NCBI RefSeq assembly: GCF_963668475.1
Contig: NZ_OY764544.1
Coordinates: forward strand, 2,728,001 to 2,792,000
Source of the DNA: an uncultured Methanospirillum sp.
Lineage (GTDB): Archaea > Halobacteriota > Methanomicrobia > Methanomicrobiales > Methanospirillaceae
DNA length: 64,000 nt
Direction: 5' to 3'
Shown here: positions 46,581-56,213 of the stretch, one piece after another
How the letters are laid out: each line of letters starts with the position of its first letter
Position numbering within the stretch: the first letter of the stretch is position 1
The notes under the pieces: model-generated
The model's database searches: none
What the model was told of the DNA's origin: nothing
The model's input: only the letters and a program-made list of their open reading frames with translations
Made by a program: the position numbers and the translations under genes

Positions 46581-46946
46581 ATGAAAAGAATCCTCATCAT
46601 AGATGATACAAGCCGGGACCAGGAGATAGCCACCAAAATTCTATCCTCTTCCGGATACCAGATAGTCGGTGTTGCATCAGATGGTGAGAAGGGACTTGTC
46701 GAATACCGGAGGTTAAACCCAGATCTCACACTCATTGATGTCATTATGCCTGGATTGAATGGCATTGAGACATTACTCGAGATCAGAACGATCAACCCTC
46801 TGGCAAAGGTAATTCTCTGCACATCTGTGGGTCACAGTACTGTTATTGATCTTGCCATGCGGGTTGGAGCAAATGGATATGTTGTAAAACCCTACGATGC
46901 AGATATATTGACCACATCAGTCAAGAGAGTACTTGAGGTCACCTAG
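46581..46946 (+). CDS. CheY-like single-domain response regulator
   Basis: A 121-residue receiver domain. The acidic pair is D8-D9 (ILIIDDTS), the phosphorylation site D53 (TLIDVIMPG), T81 (ILCTS) and K103 (VVKPYD) complete the active site. No output domain is present. An in-frame GTG precedes the ATG. Receivers like this may act in chemotaxis or bind a motor or pilus component; the divergent pilus operon is a possible partner. Confidence 0.92.
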   Translation: MKRILIIDDTSRDQEIATKILSSSGYQIVGVASDGEKGLVEYRRLNPDLTLIDVIMPGLNGIETLLEIRTINPLAKVILCTSVGHSTVIDLAMRVGANGYVVKPYDADILTTSVKRVLEVT

Positions 46947-46960
46947 TGCTTGTCGTCTCT

Positions 46961-47020
46961 TAATTTTTAATATCATTTCCAAGGGGAATTTCTCTCAAAT
47001 TTAAGTGACGAGGGGCGCCC
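46961..47020. repeat. Dispersed intergenic repeat, copy C
   Basis: Located 14 bases after cheY. It shares TTAATATCATT, GGGAATT, TCTCTCAAATTTAAGTG and AGGGG blocks with copies A and B. A perfect 6-base stem, CGAGGG-GCG-CCCTCG, at 47009-47023 closes it. The hairpin might act as a transcript end for cheY. Confidence 0.6.
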
Positions 47021-47203
47021 TCGCTCGAAAGAATCCTACGCGGCTTTCATTATCTACGAGAACGACTGAGGGAAAGATCGTAAGACAGATTCCGGATGTG
47101 GCCGACCATGGCAGCCGTGAACACAGCCGTAACTCAGATCACCCGGAATGCAACAATCACTGGTCCGAATAGGATCAGGAGTCTCTGTCATAATCGGGCC
47201 GTC

Positions 47204-49795
47204 TTATGATGGTTCAGAATTGTGTAATCTGTATGCATGGACGAATCTCTGGCCTGAATATCCATCCTCATCTGCTGTCTTAGCGGATTTTCCGGCCAGG
47301 AATATGATGCTATCACCTTTCCATCTCTTATCCTTTGTCAGAATAACCGCCCCTTCAGTCTTTCCATATGCAGTAAGACTCGCATTTTCAAATACCAGGG
47401 ATTCTGCGATTATTCCAGCACGATATCCATAGACCTCATTCTTGCCAAACAATTGAACCTCACCGCACGGCACTGTTATCCCGTAACTCTCGCCGGTGAT
47501 CATAATCACGCTATTTGTCTTCAGGTTCCCCTTTTCTATCACAATACCACACCCGCCTGAATCCGTCATGCGTGAATTGGTAATGGTGATGAACCCCATC
47601 AGATTCATTGAACCTGACTGGAGGAGTATTCCATATTCATCAGCAGTAATTTCAAGGACTCCTTCATTTAGATTAAAATTCCCATTTTCAGAAACAATCC
47701 CTCCAAACTGCCCCGTTATTTCAAGTTTACCACTATTGATATTGATATCATCAGAGGTATAAACCCCGACGTTTCCTGTCACAGTTAATACAACTGAAGG
47801 ACCAATCACCAGATTTCCACTTCTCACGCAAAGACCGATCTCATCACCAGTTATCTTCAAAATACCCCCTTTCACTGATATCGAGTGACCTACAGAAAAC
47901 CCGACGCATCCTGAAGCAGATACCAGAGGAGAATTTTCAATAAGAGCAGTTTCAGCAACAACTAGGCCTGTTTTCCGACCCGCTGCCGTAAGAGATCCCC
48001 CCATTATTTGCATATGTTTTCCGAAAATCCGCATCCCGTCTTCAGATTCACCAAAAAAGCTTATGGTTCCACTTGTTTGAGTATAGGTACCTTTTATCTC
48101 AACTCCACAGATCTTCCCATTTGCCATAATGAACCCTTCAGAAATATTCGCATTTCCGGAAACTTTCATAGCGCTATCTCCCGAGAGCATCATATTATTT
48201 CCGAGGTAATCTAGATTACCACCAATAGACAGCCCCGTCTCTCCTGATCCAGTGATACTCGCTTTTGTGATATGCAGGTCTAGTCCGACAGCGATACCGG
48301 TCTTCCCATCTGATTCAATTGTGGAATGGAAAATTTCCAGATCCCGGGATATAAATAATCCGTAATCTACTCCTGAAGTGTGAATAACAGCCATCCGAAT
48401 ACTGGCTGATCCGATTATCTGCACCCCGGATAATCCATTCATTGATCCCCGCACGGCATTACAATTGAAGTTGCCGTTTTTAAGATAGATGCTTGTACCA
48501 CCACAGGCGATATCCAAGATGCATTCGGATAATTCCAGCGAACCATTGTGTAGTACTATCCCGTCTCCCTCGGAACTTTCAACCTGGTTAATTCCTCCTG
48601 AAGAGTGTAAACCTCTTGAAAGAACAATTCCTGCATGTTCTCCTTTTATTTTTAGGACGAACTTATTGGTTGAGGTTAATCCACCAGAGAGAGATTGTAT
48701 GGCGATGTTATGAGAATTTATATCGAGAACACCGTATTTCATGACGGTAATATTTCCTGATACTACGATCCCGTCTCCCTGCGTCCGAATATAAATAGCA
48801 GAATTATCAATGAGCAATGTTCCAGTTGCAACAAAAATTCCCTGCTCTTCACCTTGAATGGAGAGAAAACCACGACCGGTAATTTTGAGGTTCCCCTGGT
48901 AAATATGGATTCCTGGTCCATGAGCACTTTGGATCTGATTATCCATTTGTGTAATGTTAAGAGTGATATCTCCATAGGCTTTAATCGCAGATCCATGATA
49001 GTTAAAGAGGGTGAGTGTACGTGTTATCGCTATCCAGCTCCATCCGATACCACCACAGTCTTCTTTGCCACAGTATGATTTTCCTCCAATTATAAACTCC
49101 TCATCTCTTCGATCCAGGTTTGGAGCATATAATTCACTCTTTGAGACCTCAAGTGTTGCATGCTGTTTGCTGTCCCCTTTTTTTGCACAACATAGTTCGA
49201 ATTCAAGTCCGTTTCGTAGAGGTGGCTTTGTATGGGGTATAAGGGTGGTGCATTGCGCAATCACTGTTGTAAATTCTTTGCAACGCCGGATTGTATCCAG
49301 GATAGGTACCCACATTTTTGAGGGGATATCATCAAAGGTTTTGTTCTCTGAAAAAATTAGGGATATTGCTTTTTTCCGACATGAAACAGCTAAATCATCA
49401 TGAAATATACTGTCGGCACACCATGCAGCAAATATGTAATATGAGATGGCTTTTTCCGGTTTGTTCTCAACGAGCTTAATTTGTGCTGCACGGAGATACA
49501 GGGATGGATATGGTGGGGTTTCCGGATTTTGGAGGCTAATAAACCTGGGAGATTGCAGAAGTTCTCGTGTGACTGACGTTTTCTCTCTGATATCTTCAGC
49601 AATATATCCACAATGTGGACATAATTCAAGGGTATTATTGAGGATTAACTCAGTCAACTCTTTGGGACGACCTTCCAGATCAATTATCCCTGAAGGTCCC
49701 GCAACATAAGGAGGTACAATTATCGAACTTTTTTTTTGATTCGATCTGTTATGGCAGACAGAGCAGATTTTAGTATTGATGTTTGTCTGGGGCAT
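47204..49795 (-). CDS. Zinc-ribbon/TPR-like protein fused to a long beta-helix
   Basis: An 863-residue protein with no signal peptide. The N-terminus has two CxxC pairs (CSVC near residue 11 and CPHC near 59) and then an all-helical part (PSLYLRAAQIKLVENKPEKA, then YIFAAWCADS), resembling DUF2225-type zinc-ribbon proteins. After about residue 230 comes a long stack of turns of 20-24 residues, such as LKIKGEHAGIVLSRGLHSS and LEITADEYGILLQSGSMNL. Each has a small residue plus GI/GV at set spacing, the pattern of a right-handed parallel beta-helix. About 25 turns can be counted. Function is unknown; a cytoplasmic location would be unusual for such a helix. Confidence 0.75.
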   Translation of the reverse strand: MPQTNINTKICSVCHNRSNQKKSSIIVPPYVAGPSGIIDLEGRPKELTELILNNTLELCPHCGYIAEDIREKTSVTRELLQSPRFISLQNPETPPYPSLYLRAAQIKLVENKPEKAISYYIFAAWCADSIFHDDLAVSCRKKAISLIFSENKTFDDIPSKMWVPILDTIRRCKEFTTVIAQCTTLIPHTKPPLRNGLEFELCCAKKGDSKQHATLEVSKSELYAPNLDRRDEEFIIGGKSYCGKEDCGGIGWSWIAITRTLTLFNYHGSAIKAYGDITLNITQMDNQIQSAHGPGIHIYQGNLKITGRGFLSIQGEEQGIFVATGTLLIDNSAIYIRTQGDGIVVSGNITVMKYGVLDINSHNIAIQSLSGGLTSTNKFVLKIKGEHAGIVLSRGLHSSGGINQVESSEGDGIVLHNGSLELSECILDIACGGTSIYLKNGNFNCNAVRGSMNGLSGVQIIGSASIRMAVIHTSGVDYGLFISRDLEIFHSTIESDGKTGIAVGLDLHITKASITGSGETGLSIGGNLDYLGNNMMLSGDSAMKVSGNANISEGFIMANGKICGVEIKGTYTQTSGTISFFGESEDGMRIFGKHMQIMGGSLTAAGRKTGLVVAETALIENSPLVSASGCVGFSVGHSISVKGGILKITGDEIGLCVRSGNLVIGPSVVLTVTGNVGVYTSDDININSGKLEITGQFGGIVSENGNFNLNEGVLEITADEYGILLQSGSMNLMGFITITNSRMTDSGGCGIVIEKGNLKTNSVIMITGESYGITVPCGEVQLFGKNEVYGYRAGIIAESLVFENASLTAYGKTEGAVILTKDKRWKGDSIIFLAGKSAKTADEDGYSGQRFVHAYRLHNSEPS

Positions 49796-49938
49796 GGAGT
49801 AATGGATTCCCTGTTATGCATCGGATGGATTCAGCAGATATATTGACCGATCAGTAATTATCTTACCTTTTTTGTCTGCGTAACCATGTTGACTACATTT
49901 TGCATGAAAAAGTCCTTTTCACCGGTCCTACCTGGGGC

Positions 49939-49965
49939 CCCCAACGGGGCACCGTTGGGGTTTTT
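49939..49965 (+). terminator. Rho-independent-like hairpin
   Basis: A perfect 9-base stem (CCCCAACGG at 49939-49947, loop GGCA, CCGTTGGGG at 49952-49960) followed by TTTTT. It points in the + direction, although both flanking genes are on the - strand and no + gene lies upstream. It may end antisense or read-through transcription, or serve an unseen small RNA. Confidence 0.55.
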
Positions 49966-50245
49966 ATATGAGGCTCCGGCAACTTCTATAATTGGATTGA
50001 TATCTGTTATTTCGCATGAATCCGGTACCATGTATCATCAGCATATTCTCCAAACAGAAATAGGAAGAATTTTCCAAGATAGTAATATGGTTCTATGCAC
50101 CCTGGTGCAGGTACATTGAGACACTGAAGGATTTACAAGTAATTCAGAAGAGTAACTGAAAACAAGAAAACACGATATCTGGTAGAGATAACGGTCTTCC
50201 TGCGATGAGTGATGGTTCTTGACGATCCTCTTTTTTCCGATCGTT

Positions 50246-50635
50246 TTACATTGCTCCCGTTGCCATGGATATTCCCCTCTGGATGCATTCGTTGCCTTCT
50301 TGGGAAGATCCCATCTTGGAAAGGGTAACCCCTTTGTTATACCACGTTTCTGCATTAAGCGGATCACTATCAAGGGCAGATTCATAGCAGACGATTGCTT
50401 CTTCATATCTGCCAAGAATGTCGAATACATTCCCCTTCGAATGTAATCCTTTTGCATTACGAGGATCAAGTTCCAGGACCTGATCATACATAGTGATGGC
50501 CTTCTCATACTCCTGGCGATGTTTCATCTCATTCGCCTGTCTTAGGATAATTTCCACATGGGGATCCTTGACCTGCATAATCCGGTTTTCAATACCGGAT
50601 TTCTTTGTTCCTCCCATAAGGAAATACTCATTCAT
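50246..50635 (-). CDS. Small TPR-repeat protein
   Basis: A 129-residue protein with three tetratricopeptide repeats. The first begins ANEMKHRQEYEKAITMYDQV, the second GLHSKGNVFDILGRYEEAIV, the third WYNKGVTLSKMGSSQEGNEC. They are typical protein-binding helices. The start may be 50635 or an internal ATG; no other domain is present. It is an isolated gene. Confidence 0.85.
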   Translation of the reverse strand: MNEYFLMGGTKKSGIENRIMQVKDPHVEIILRQANEMKHRQEYEKAITMYDQVLELDPRNAKGLHSKGNVFDILGRYEEAIVCYESALDSDPLNAETWYNKGVTLSKMGSSQEGNECIQRGISMATGAM

Positions 50636-50930
50636 TATTATATTTATAGTTTTTGCAATAAAAAAATTAATACTATATATTTTATTCCAATATTGTGGGT
50701 GGACACGATAATCTCGTTCTCTTTCACATCAAAGCATTGCTCGCAACATCCTCACCCAGATTAACCAATAATGCCAGAACAACAAAGATCAGAACGATCC
50801 TGAATATCTTTCTGCAGCATCCGGTGAGGTAAAGATCAGCCTTAAGTAGAGTATTACCAACAGGTTATCCCGGAACCAGGACTCTTTTAGGGTGCAATTG
50901 AAGAGAATTTCAAATATTCTGTAAGGATTA

Positions 50931-51473
50931 TTACCTGGATCGTGAAAGCACCCGGTTTGCTGGTATGTACAGGATCTGAGCCACAACAGCATTCAGTACG
51001 GCTGTAGGAATGACGATCGTTATCATCATCAGAGTGAAGAATACATAGATACTCGAATAGCTGAAAGACCTATACAACAACCCAGGCGCCCCCATCACGA
51101 AGATTATGACAATAGACAGAAAAGTAATTCCGCTGACGAGGGTCGCTGCAAGGGTAGCAGTTGCTGGAGCCGCCACGGTCCTCTCCCTGGTGATCAGAAA
51201 TACTCCGAGGCAAACGACGGCTCCGAGCGTTTCACTTATCAGGTTTGCGGGGGGGAAGAGCCCATGGCTGATCAGAGTGCTGACGATTCCCACAACCACT
51301 CCAATACCGACTGCCTCATGGAACTTAGGCACGATGAGCATGATGGCAAGGCAGTACAAGATTATCACAAAGTTCGGGCCGATCGGGGTGGGGATGAGAC
51401 TAGACCCGATAATTCGGGCAAGGACTCCCAGAGCCAAAAAAATACCGACAATAGCAATATCCTGTGATCTCAT
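50931..51473 (-). CDS. ECF transporter S-component-like membrane protein
   Basis: About 180 residues with five or six membrane helices (QDIAIVGIFLALGVLARIIG, then FVIILYCLAIMLIVPKFHEA). The arrangement, with the GPNFVI-loop after the first helix, fits a substrate-binding S component of energy-coupling factor transporters (TrpP-like subgroup). The vitamin or amino acid bound is unknown. ATG at 51473 was chosen over TTG at 51494. No A or T component gene was found nearby. Confidence 0.65.
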   Translation of the reverse strand: MRSQDIAIVGIFLALGVLARIIGSSLIPTPIGPNFVIILYCLAIMLIVPKFHEAVGIGVVVGIVSTLISHGLFPPANLISETLGAVVCLGVFLITRERTVAAPATATLAATLVSGITFLSIVIIFVMGAPGLLYRSFSYSSIYVFFTLMMITIVIPTAVLNAVVAQILYIPANRVLSRSR

Positions 51474-51494
51474 GATATCTGGTGTCAATGGCAA

Positions 51495-52351
51495 CGAAAA
51501 ATATCCAACTCTGGCGGAATGTTATCCCCTAGGGTGCTTAAACTTATCGTAAACTGATAAATTCTTATTATCGAGGCTGTCCAACGAAGGGAGTATTTTT
51601 TCTTTTTTATAATCTTGCGATTATCAGCCCATTTTTCGTTTTGTTAATTGCCGGGGCACATAATTTCAGCACTGATGCATAAAATTGAAATTGGCCTCTA
51701 TGTTCGTTGCTCTTATCGGGCTTGAGAAAGGGGTGATCGAGCAACGCGTATATGTTACCCTGGTCTTATCCTAAATAGAAAATTTTTGATCACTATGAAA
51801 CCTTTACGTCATCATATTCCTCCCATTATCAACATTAAGTTGATTTGGAGATATTGGGCTGTGATCAATGGTTCACTATGTGAATGATGATAAAATATTA
51901 TGCAATAGCCAAAAATTTAAGATATATCAATAATATGGATTTATTCATGACGTAGAATAAATTCCGTAGTGATCATATCTACTCTGTTCAGGTCTTATTG
52001 TCTCTTCTCACTACCCTGATTACACTAATAATTTCAATAACTGGCTATTGAAGTCAGAAACCAAAACCGATTCTTAGAGAATAACTGGGGAGGGGTTGGT
52101 CCTTAAATTTTTTAACTTAAGAATTCTCTCTTTTACAACTGCTTCACCAAAAAATATATCAGCTGATATAGCAACAATGGATGTGCCACTCTGCTCTACT
52201 CATCATATCAGCTGTGGTGGTGGACTTTCCAGTAATTGGGAGATCTGATAGATTAACTTCCATTCTGGAGAGTTCTTTTTGTAATGCAATGATGGTGTTC
52301 GATTTTGCACAATGAAAAGAAAGGATGTGAACACTCGGCTCGAAGGAAAGG
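51495..52351. other. Gene-poor stretch of about 850 bases
   Basis: AT-rich DNA with no supported gene. The open frame on the other strand within 52159-52419 overlaps the thioredoxin-like gene and is not favoured. The promoters of both flanking genes must be here. Nothing else was recognised. Confidence 0.5.
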
Positions 52352-52801
52352 ATGACGAGAACCAGGTTCATCAGATCTCTATGCGAAATTTCTCTTCTTC
52401 TGTTGTTACTGTCTCCCACGTTTTCAGTTCAGGCTCTGGTTTTTAATTCTGAAGGGATTGAACTCAATAGTACCGAAATTCAGGATCTTCTGGCAGATTC
52501 ATACGCTATTTATACAGGGCCTGCTATCCTCTTTTCTGATAATAGTTGTGCCCTGTGTCTTCCCGCTATACACTATCTCAATCAGTACCTGATCTCTCAC
52601 CCAGAAACTGATCTTATAGGACATACCACTTCATCACTGGAAGAACAGTGGCAGCTGGAAATATTCGCAACCCTCCATAATCGCAAGGTTGTCAATCTCC
52701 CAGTCATCTTCATTGGCCCGATAGGAATCGAGGGAACAGATGACATAATCCGATATTTTACTGAGATTTATTCCTGGTACATGCACCAGGATGTCTCTTA
52801 A
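52352..52801 (+). CDS. Secreted thioredoxin-like protein
   Basis: A 149-residue protein. A signal peptide (RSLCEISLLLLLLSPTFSV) is followed by a compact thioredoxin-type domain with redox motif SCALC at about residues 70-74, and the cis-proline strand NLPVIFIGPIGIEG near residue 115. The ribosome site GAAGGAAAGG precedes the ATG. It could keep secreted or cofactor-linked thiols in the right state outside the membrane. Confidence 0.8.
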   Translation: MTRTRFIRSLCEISLLLLLLSPTFSVQALVFNSEGIELNSTEIQDLLADSYAIYTGPAILFSDNSCALCLPAIHYLNQYLISHPETDLIGHTTSSLEEQWQLEIFATLHNRKVVNLPVIFIGPIGIEGTDDIIRYFTEIYSWYMHQDVS

Positions 52802-52937
52802 AACATTTTATCGCCAACAGTTGATCTTTTTTCCACTGTTCTGAATGAGTTTTCTCACACGAGGTTGCAATGCCTCAAATAATTTAAGTGATGGAAGCTC
52901 ACTTCCTATATGCAATCTAATATATGGATCTAATCCT

Positions 52938-53147
52938 ATGCGAATAAGTGCCAGAAATTCAATCAAAGGTGTTGTGAAATCAGTCACCAAAGGACCGGTA
53001 AATGCCGAAGTGGTAATCGATATAGGAGGCGGAACATTGATCACTTCAGTGATTACGGCTCATGCACTCGATAGTCTGAATATGGGAATTGGAAAAGAGG
53101 TATATGCAATAATTAAATCAAGTGAAGTGATGATTGCAGTAGATTGA
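52938..53147 (+). CDS. Mop-type molybdenum/tungsten-binding protein (TOBE domain)
   Basis: A 69-residue single TOBE/Mop domain: MRISARNSIKGVVKSVTKGP, and then VIDIGGGTLITSVITAHALD. Mop proteins form hexamers that bind molybdate or tungstate, acting as stores or sensors. ATG at 52938 gives a clean domain; an upstream in-frame codon at 52845 adds an unrelated-looking 31 residues. It precedes the convergent moeA-like gene, in a Mo/W-related region. Confidence 0.88.
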   Translation: MRISARNSIKGVVKSVTKGPVNAEVVIDIGGGTLITSVITAHALDSLNMGIGKEVYAIIKSSEVMIAVD

Positions 53148-53397
53148 GGAGTTGGCAGCAAAGACGAGTGTATTACAGATAGGCCAATCCATACTATATA
53201 CCCGGGTGGCATCCATTAAGGATTTGCGGTATGGGGATGTTTTTTACGCTAAAAATTATCCTCTGATAACAAGGAGATGTAGTCTGAAGGGCTTGATGTT
53301 TAAAGGTCTCTTTGCCATACCGCCTCTCTTATGAGAATAATACGTGATATTTACAATTCGGCTGAACTCTTCCTGATTGTATGGCGATTCAGAAATT
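53148..53397. other. Short gene-free gap between convergent genes
   Basis: A 250-base gap between the 3' ends of the Mop and MoeA-like genes. The one open frame (53152-53334) is of chance type. No repeat or hairpin stands out. Confidence 0.4.
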
Positions 53398-55305
53398 TTA
53401 GAGAATTTTCTTCCCCGTATACCTCTTCTTGGTACATTCACGGATCGTACCGGTAAACTCCATCTCATAACCACCAAGATGAGTCAGAATCTCTTTAAAC
53501 CGTTTTGAATTAATCAGTTCCACAATCTTTCTGATTCGCCAGTCCTCTTCAAACAGTTCCTTTGTTGTAACGAGTTCATATCTCTCAAGGGCCAGAGGAA
53601 TAAACGGAAGAGAAAATGCACGGGCTGCACCATAAATTGTCATGCCGATGTCAGCGTCACCATTCTGAACTGCAAGACAGACTCCGTAATGGGTAGAAAC
53701 CTCCTGGTCATACCCATCAACATCTTCTGGTCTTATATTGTTCTCATGGAGAAGATGATCCAGAAGCATTCGTGTCCCTGATCCATTTTGACGATTGATA
53801 AACGTATGAGTAGTAATAGCGTCAAAACCAAGAACATCGCGTGATACAACCCCCTGCATACGTTCTGCAACAGAGATCAGGACCAGGTCTTTCTTTGGAA
53901 TATGCTGCTGTAAATAGGGAATATTGTATTCACCATCATCTGCAAGCAGATGCATCGGAGCAAGATGGCAGTATCCTTCTTGTAAGGTAAGTAACCCGTT
54001 CATGCTTCCCACATGAGAAGATGCAATAAGAATCCCTTCTTCCCTGGCGAGATCGGCAAGATAATCGATGGCGAGATCATGAGAACCGGTTACCAGAACT
54101 GTCTGTTCTGCGATCTCTTTTTGAACACGTAAGGTCGTGGGCAATCGGGTACCTTTTTCTACCTCCTCTGTATCTGATGGAACTTTCAGATAGGCATTGG
54201 ATCGAACAAGGTTCATCTGCACACCTGATTTATTAGATAGAGGTGTCGCGACCCAGTTATCCTGAACTTTCCCGATGATTGCCAGAATAAACTCATCCAA
54301 TCCAAAAGATGATCGTATTGACTGGGTTAGATATGCTGATACGGTATCAGGATAGGGGAATGGAAACCCGTACCACTCAAGAATTGGCTGGACAATCTCA
54401 CGCAAAACTGTGTAAAATGCAACCGGATACCCGGGCATACCAATGACAACCTTTTGATTGATATCTCCGAGAATGAGTTGCTTGGCAGGTTTTATTGCAA
54501 TTCCATGAACAAATACCGTCCCTAATGTGTCAATAACCTGAGAGGTGTAATCCATGGTACCTTTGGACGAACCTCCGGAGATCAGGATAAGATCATGATC
54601 CTCTGCTGCGATCGTGATCATGTTGCGTATCTCATCGATGTTATCGACAACGATTGGGAAATTGGTGACCGAAGCCCCGACAGACCGGATCATGGCAGCT
54701 GCCATGTGCATATTGCTCTCGATAACCTGATCGGCCCGTGGCGTTGAACCGATGGAGATGATCTCACTGCCAGTAGAGATGAGTGCAACCTTAAGATCGA
54801 GCACCGGAACTTCGGTTATTCCATAACTGATCATTGCCCCGATATCAGGTGCCGAGATCTGACTATACCTCGGAAGAACCATCTCTGACCGTGAGATATC
54901 CTCTCCAATTGGCCGGATATGCTGCCATGGGGATGCAGATGTTCGGATTACGTATGAACCGTTATTCTCTTCTGTATCCTCGATCTTAATTACTGCGTTA
55001 TATTCTGGATGAATAACATTCCCGGTGTTCACCAGAACAAAATCGGTCAGCCGAACAGGTGTCTTATCGGTGGCACCAATGGTATCATGTTCTTTCACCG
55101 CAATTCCGTCCATAGCCGACAGATGAACCGAAGGAATCGTCAGAGGAGAGTATAGTGCTTCAGCGGTTACCCTTCCAACAGAATCCTGCACAGAGACTTT
55201 GACAATTCTGGGAGTAAATGAAAACCTGTTCTGTATTTTATACAGAGCATCATCTAATGAGATCAGTTCGGGTTCTTCTCCCTTTTGGGTTCTTCTTTTT
55301 ACCAT
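53398..55305 (-). CDS. moeA: MoeA-like molybdopterin protein with C-terminal PBP-like domain
   Basis: A 635-residue protein. Residues about 1-400 are MoeA, which inserts Mo or W into molybdopterin. Family sequence: PSVHLSAMDGIAV near residue 60, STGSEIISIGSTP near residue 185, ISGGSSKGTMDYT and VIGMPGYPVAFYT. From about residue 410 there is a periplasmic-binding-protein-like domain (VTGSHDLAIDYLADLARE, then FINRQNGSGTRMLLDHLL), the known MoeA-PBP fusion of archaea and some bacteria. The second domain may sense the metal or the pterin. Neighbours are Mop, a TiaS-like protein and, further on, a W-type oxidoreductase. Confidence 0.93.
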   Translation of the reverse strand: MVKRRTQKGEEPELISLDDALYKIQNRFSFTPRIVKVSVQDSVGRVTAEALYSPLTIPSVHLSAMDGIAVKEHDTIGATDKTPVRLTDFVLVNTGNVIHPEYNAVIKIEDTEENNGSYVIRTSASPWQHIRPIGEDISRSEMVLPRYSQISAPDIGAMISYGITEVPVLDLKVALISTGSEIISIGSTPRADQVIESNMHMAAAMIRSVGASVTNFPIVVDNIDEIRNMITIAAEDHDLILISGGSSKGTMDYTSQVIDTLGTVFVHGIAIKPAKQLILGDINQKVVIGMPGYPVAFYTVLREIVQPILEWYGFPFPYPDTVSAYLTQSIRSSFGLDEFILAIIGKVQDNWVATPLSNKSGVQMNLVRSNAYLKVPSDTEEVEKGTRLPTTLRVQKEIAEQTVLVTGSHDLAIDYLADLAREEGILIASSHVGSMNGLLTLQEGYCHLAPMHLLADDGEYNIPYLQQHIPKKDLVLISVAERMQGVVSRDVLGFDAITTHTFINRQNGSGTRMLLDHLLHENNIRPEDVDGYDQEVSTHYGVCLAVQNGDADIGMTIYGAARAFSLPFIPLALERYELVTTKELFEEDWRIRKIVELINSKRFKEILTHLGGYEMEFTGTIRECTKKRYTGKKIL

Positions 55306-55408
55306 TGATTGCCCTCAAATCTGATTTTATCAAGTAAGACCCGAATTTACCCGATGATATATTGATCAAAGAGATCTTGTCTATTCTGGTTTCTATAGGA
55401 TAATGTAA

Positions 55409-56104
55409 TTAGTCACGTTTTACCAGATAGAACTGCCCATCCCTTTCATCCACCACAACCACCGGCTTTCCAAGAAGACGAGATGGTTGCGGAAATTTTT
55501 CGATAAAGACCAATCCTTCAGTTACAATCTTCCCATCTAATGTCATAACCTTGTCTATACCGGTATCCAAAATCTCCTGAACTGTTCTTTGGCCTCTTTT
55601 TTCCCTGATAGAACCTAATTGAAGATATCTGCCATCAGATCCACTTGCAGCAAGTCCAATCCCACCCACTGCGCCAATCACCCCTCCTTCAGTTCCGCCA
55701 AGCCCCTCAAGCAATATCCCTGCATGATGAGCAATTCCGCGGGCACGTTCCTGGGTGACAATGGTGCATTTTGCATCAAATCCGAAAGCAACCATTATCG
55801 GACTTACCTGGTCAGCACCTGCAAGAGCGATACCTGGATCACTTCCTTCCACAAATCGCTCTCTCATAATCTGTTTGGCCTGTTCAAATAGGGAAAGATA
55901 ATCAGATTGAGGAATATCAAACAGATGAATCACTGCACAACTATTATGTGAAGTATAGGGGATATCGGGATGAACAAGCAACTGATGACGGGTGATACAG
56001 TCTACCGGATATTTAATTTTTAGGAGATCTGCGATCTCTCGTGCAAGACGACCGGTTCCTATTGAATCGAGACTATCTGTATCATCAATGCCGAGGTAAA
56101 TCAT
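55409..56104 (-). CDS. TiaS-like protein (N-terminal domain only)
   Basis: A 231-residue protein starting MIYLGIDDTDSLDSIGTGRL, the signature of the tRNA-Ile2 agmatinylcytidine synthase (TiaS) family. Full TiaS is about 420 residues, with a further ATP-binding and OB-fold part; here only the first portion plus a short C-terminal tail remain. Also visible are GIALAGADQVSPIMVAFG and GVIGAVGGIGLAASGSDG. Short relatives of this type in methanogens have no assigned role. It sits 100 bases upstream of the MoeA-like gene, on the same strand. Confidence 0.75.
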   Translation of the reverse strand: MIYLGIDDTDSLDSIGTGRLAREIADLLKIKYPVDCITRHQLLVHPDIPYTSHNSCAVIHLFDIPQSDYLSLFEQAKQIMRERFVEGSDPGIALAGADQVSPIMVAFGFDAKCTIVTQERARGIAHHAGILLEGLGGTEGGVIGAVGGIGLAASGSDGRYLQLGSIREKRGQRTVQEILDTGIDKVMTLDGKIVTEGLVFIEKFPQPSRLLGKPVVVVDERDGQFYLVKRD

Positions 56105-56213
56105 TGTATCTCAATTATTTGTATCCCAATTTGAAATAACCAGTTGATAAACTATTTTTGATAATTTGTATGAGCGGTAAAGGTGGCTGAAAACAAAGAG
56201 GAGATTAGTGAAT

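Noticed and set aside
50038-50508. 156-codon frame overlapping the TPR gene
   Set aside because: Out-of-frame shadow of the TPR protein, with no ribosome site and no family pattern.
50789-50930. Possible C-terminal piece of an ECF T component after the S-component gene
   Set aside because: The short translation NLLVILYLRLIF and AERYSG faintly recalls CbiQ-like ends, but it is too short and lacks the Ala-Arg-Gly motifs.
52808-53044. Open frame on the - strand opposite mop
   Set aside because: It overlaps the clear Mop gene; the part beyond it looks somewhat protein-like but has no start or family.
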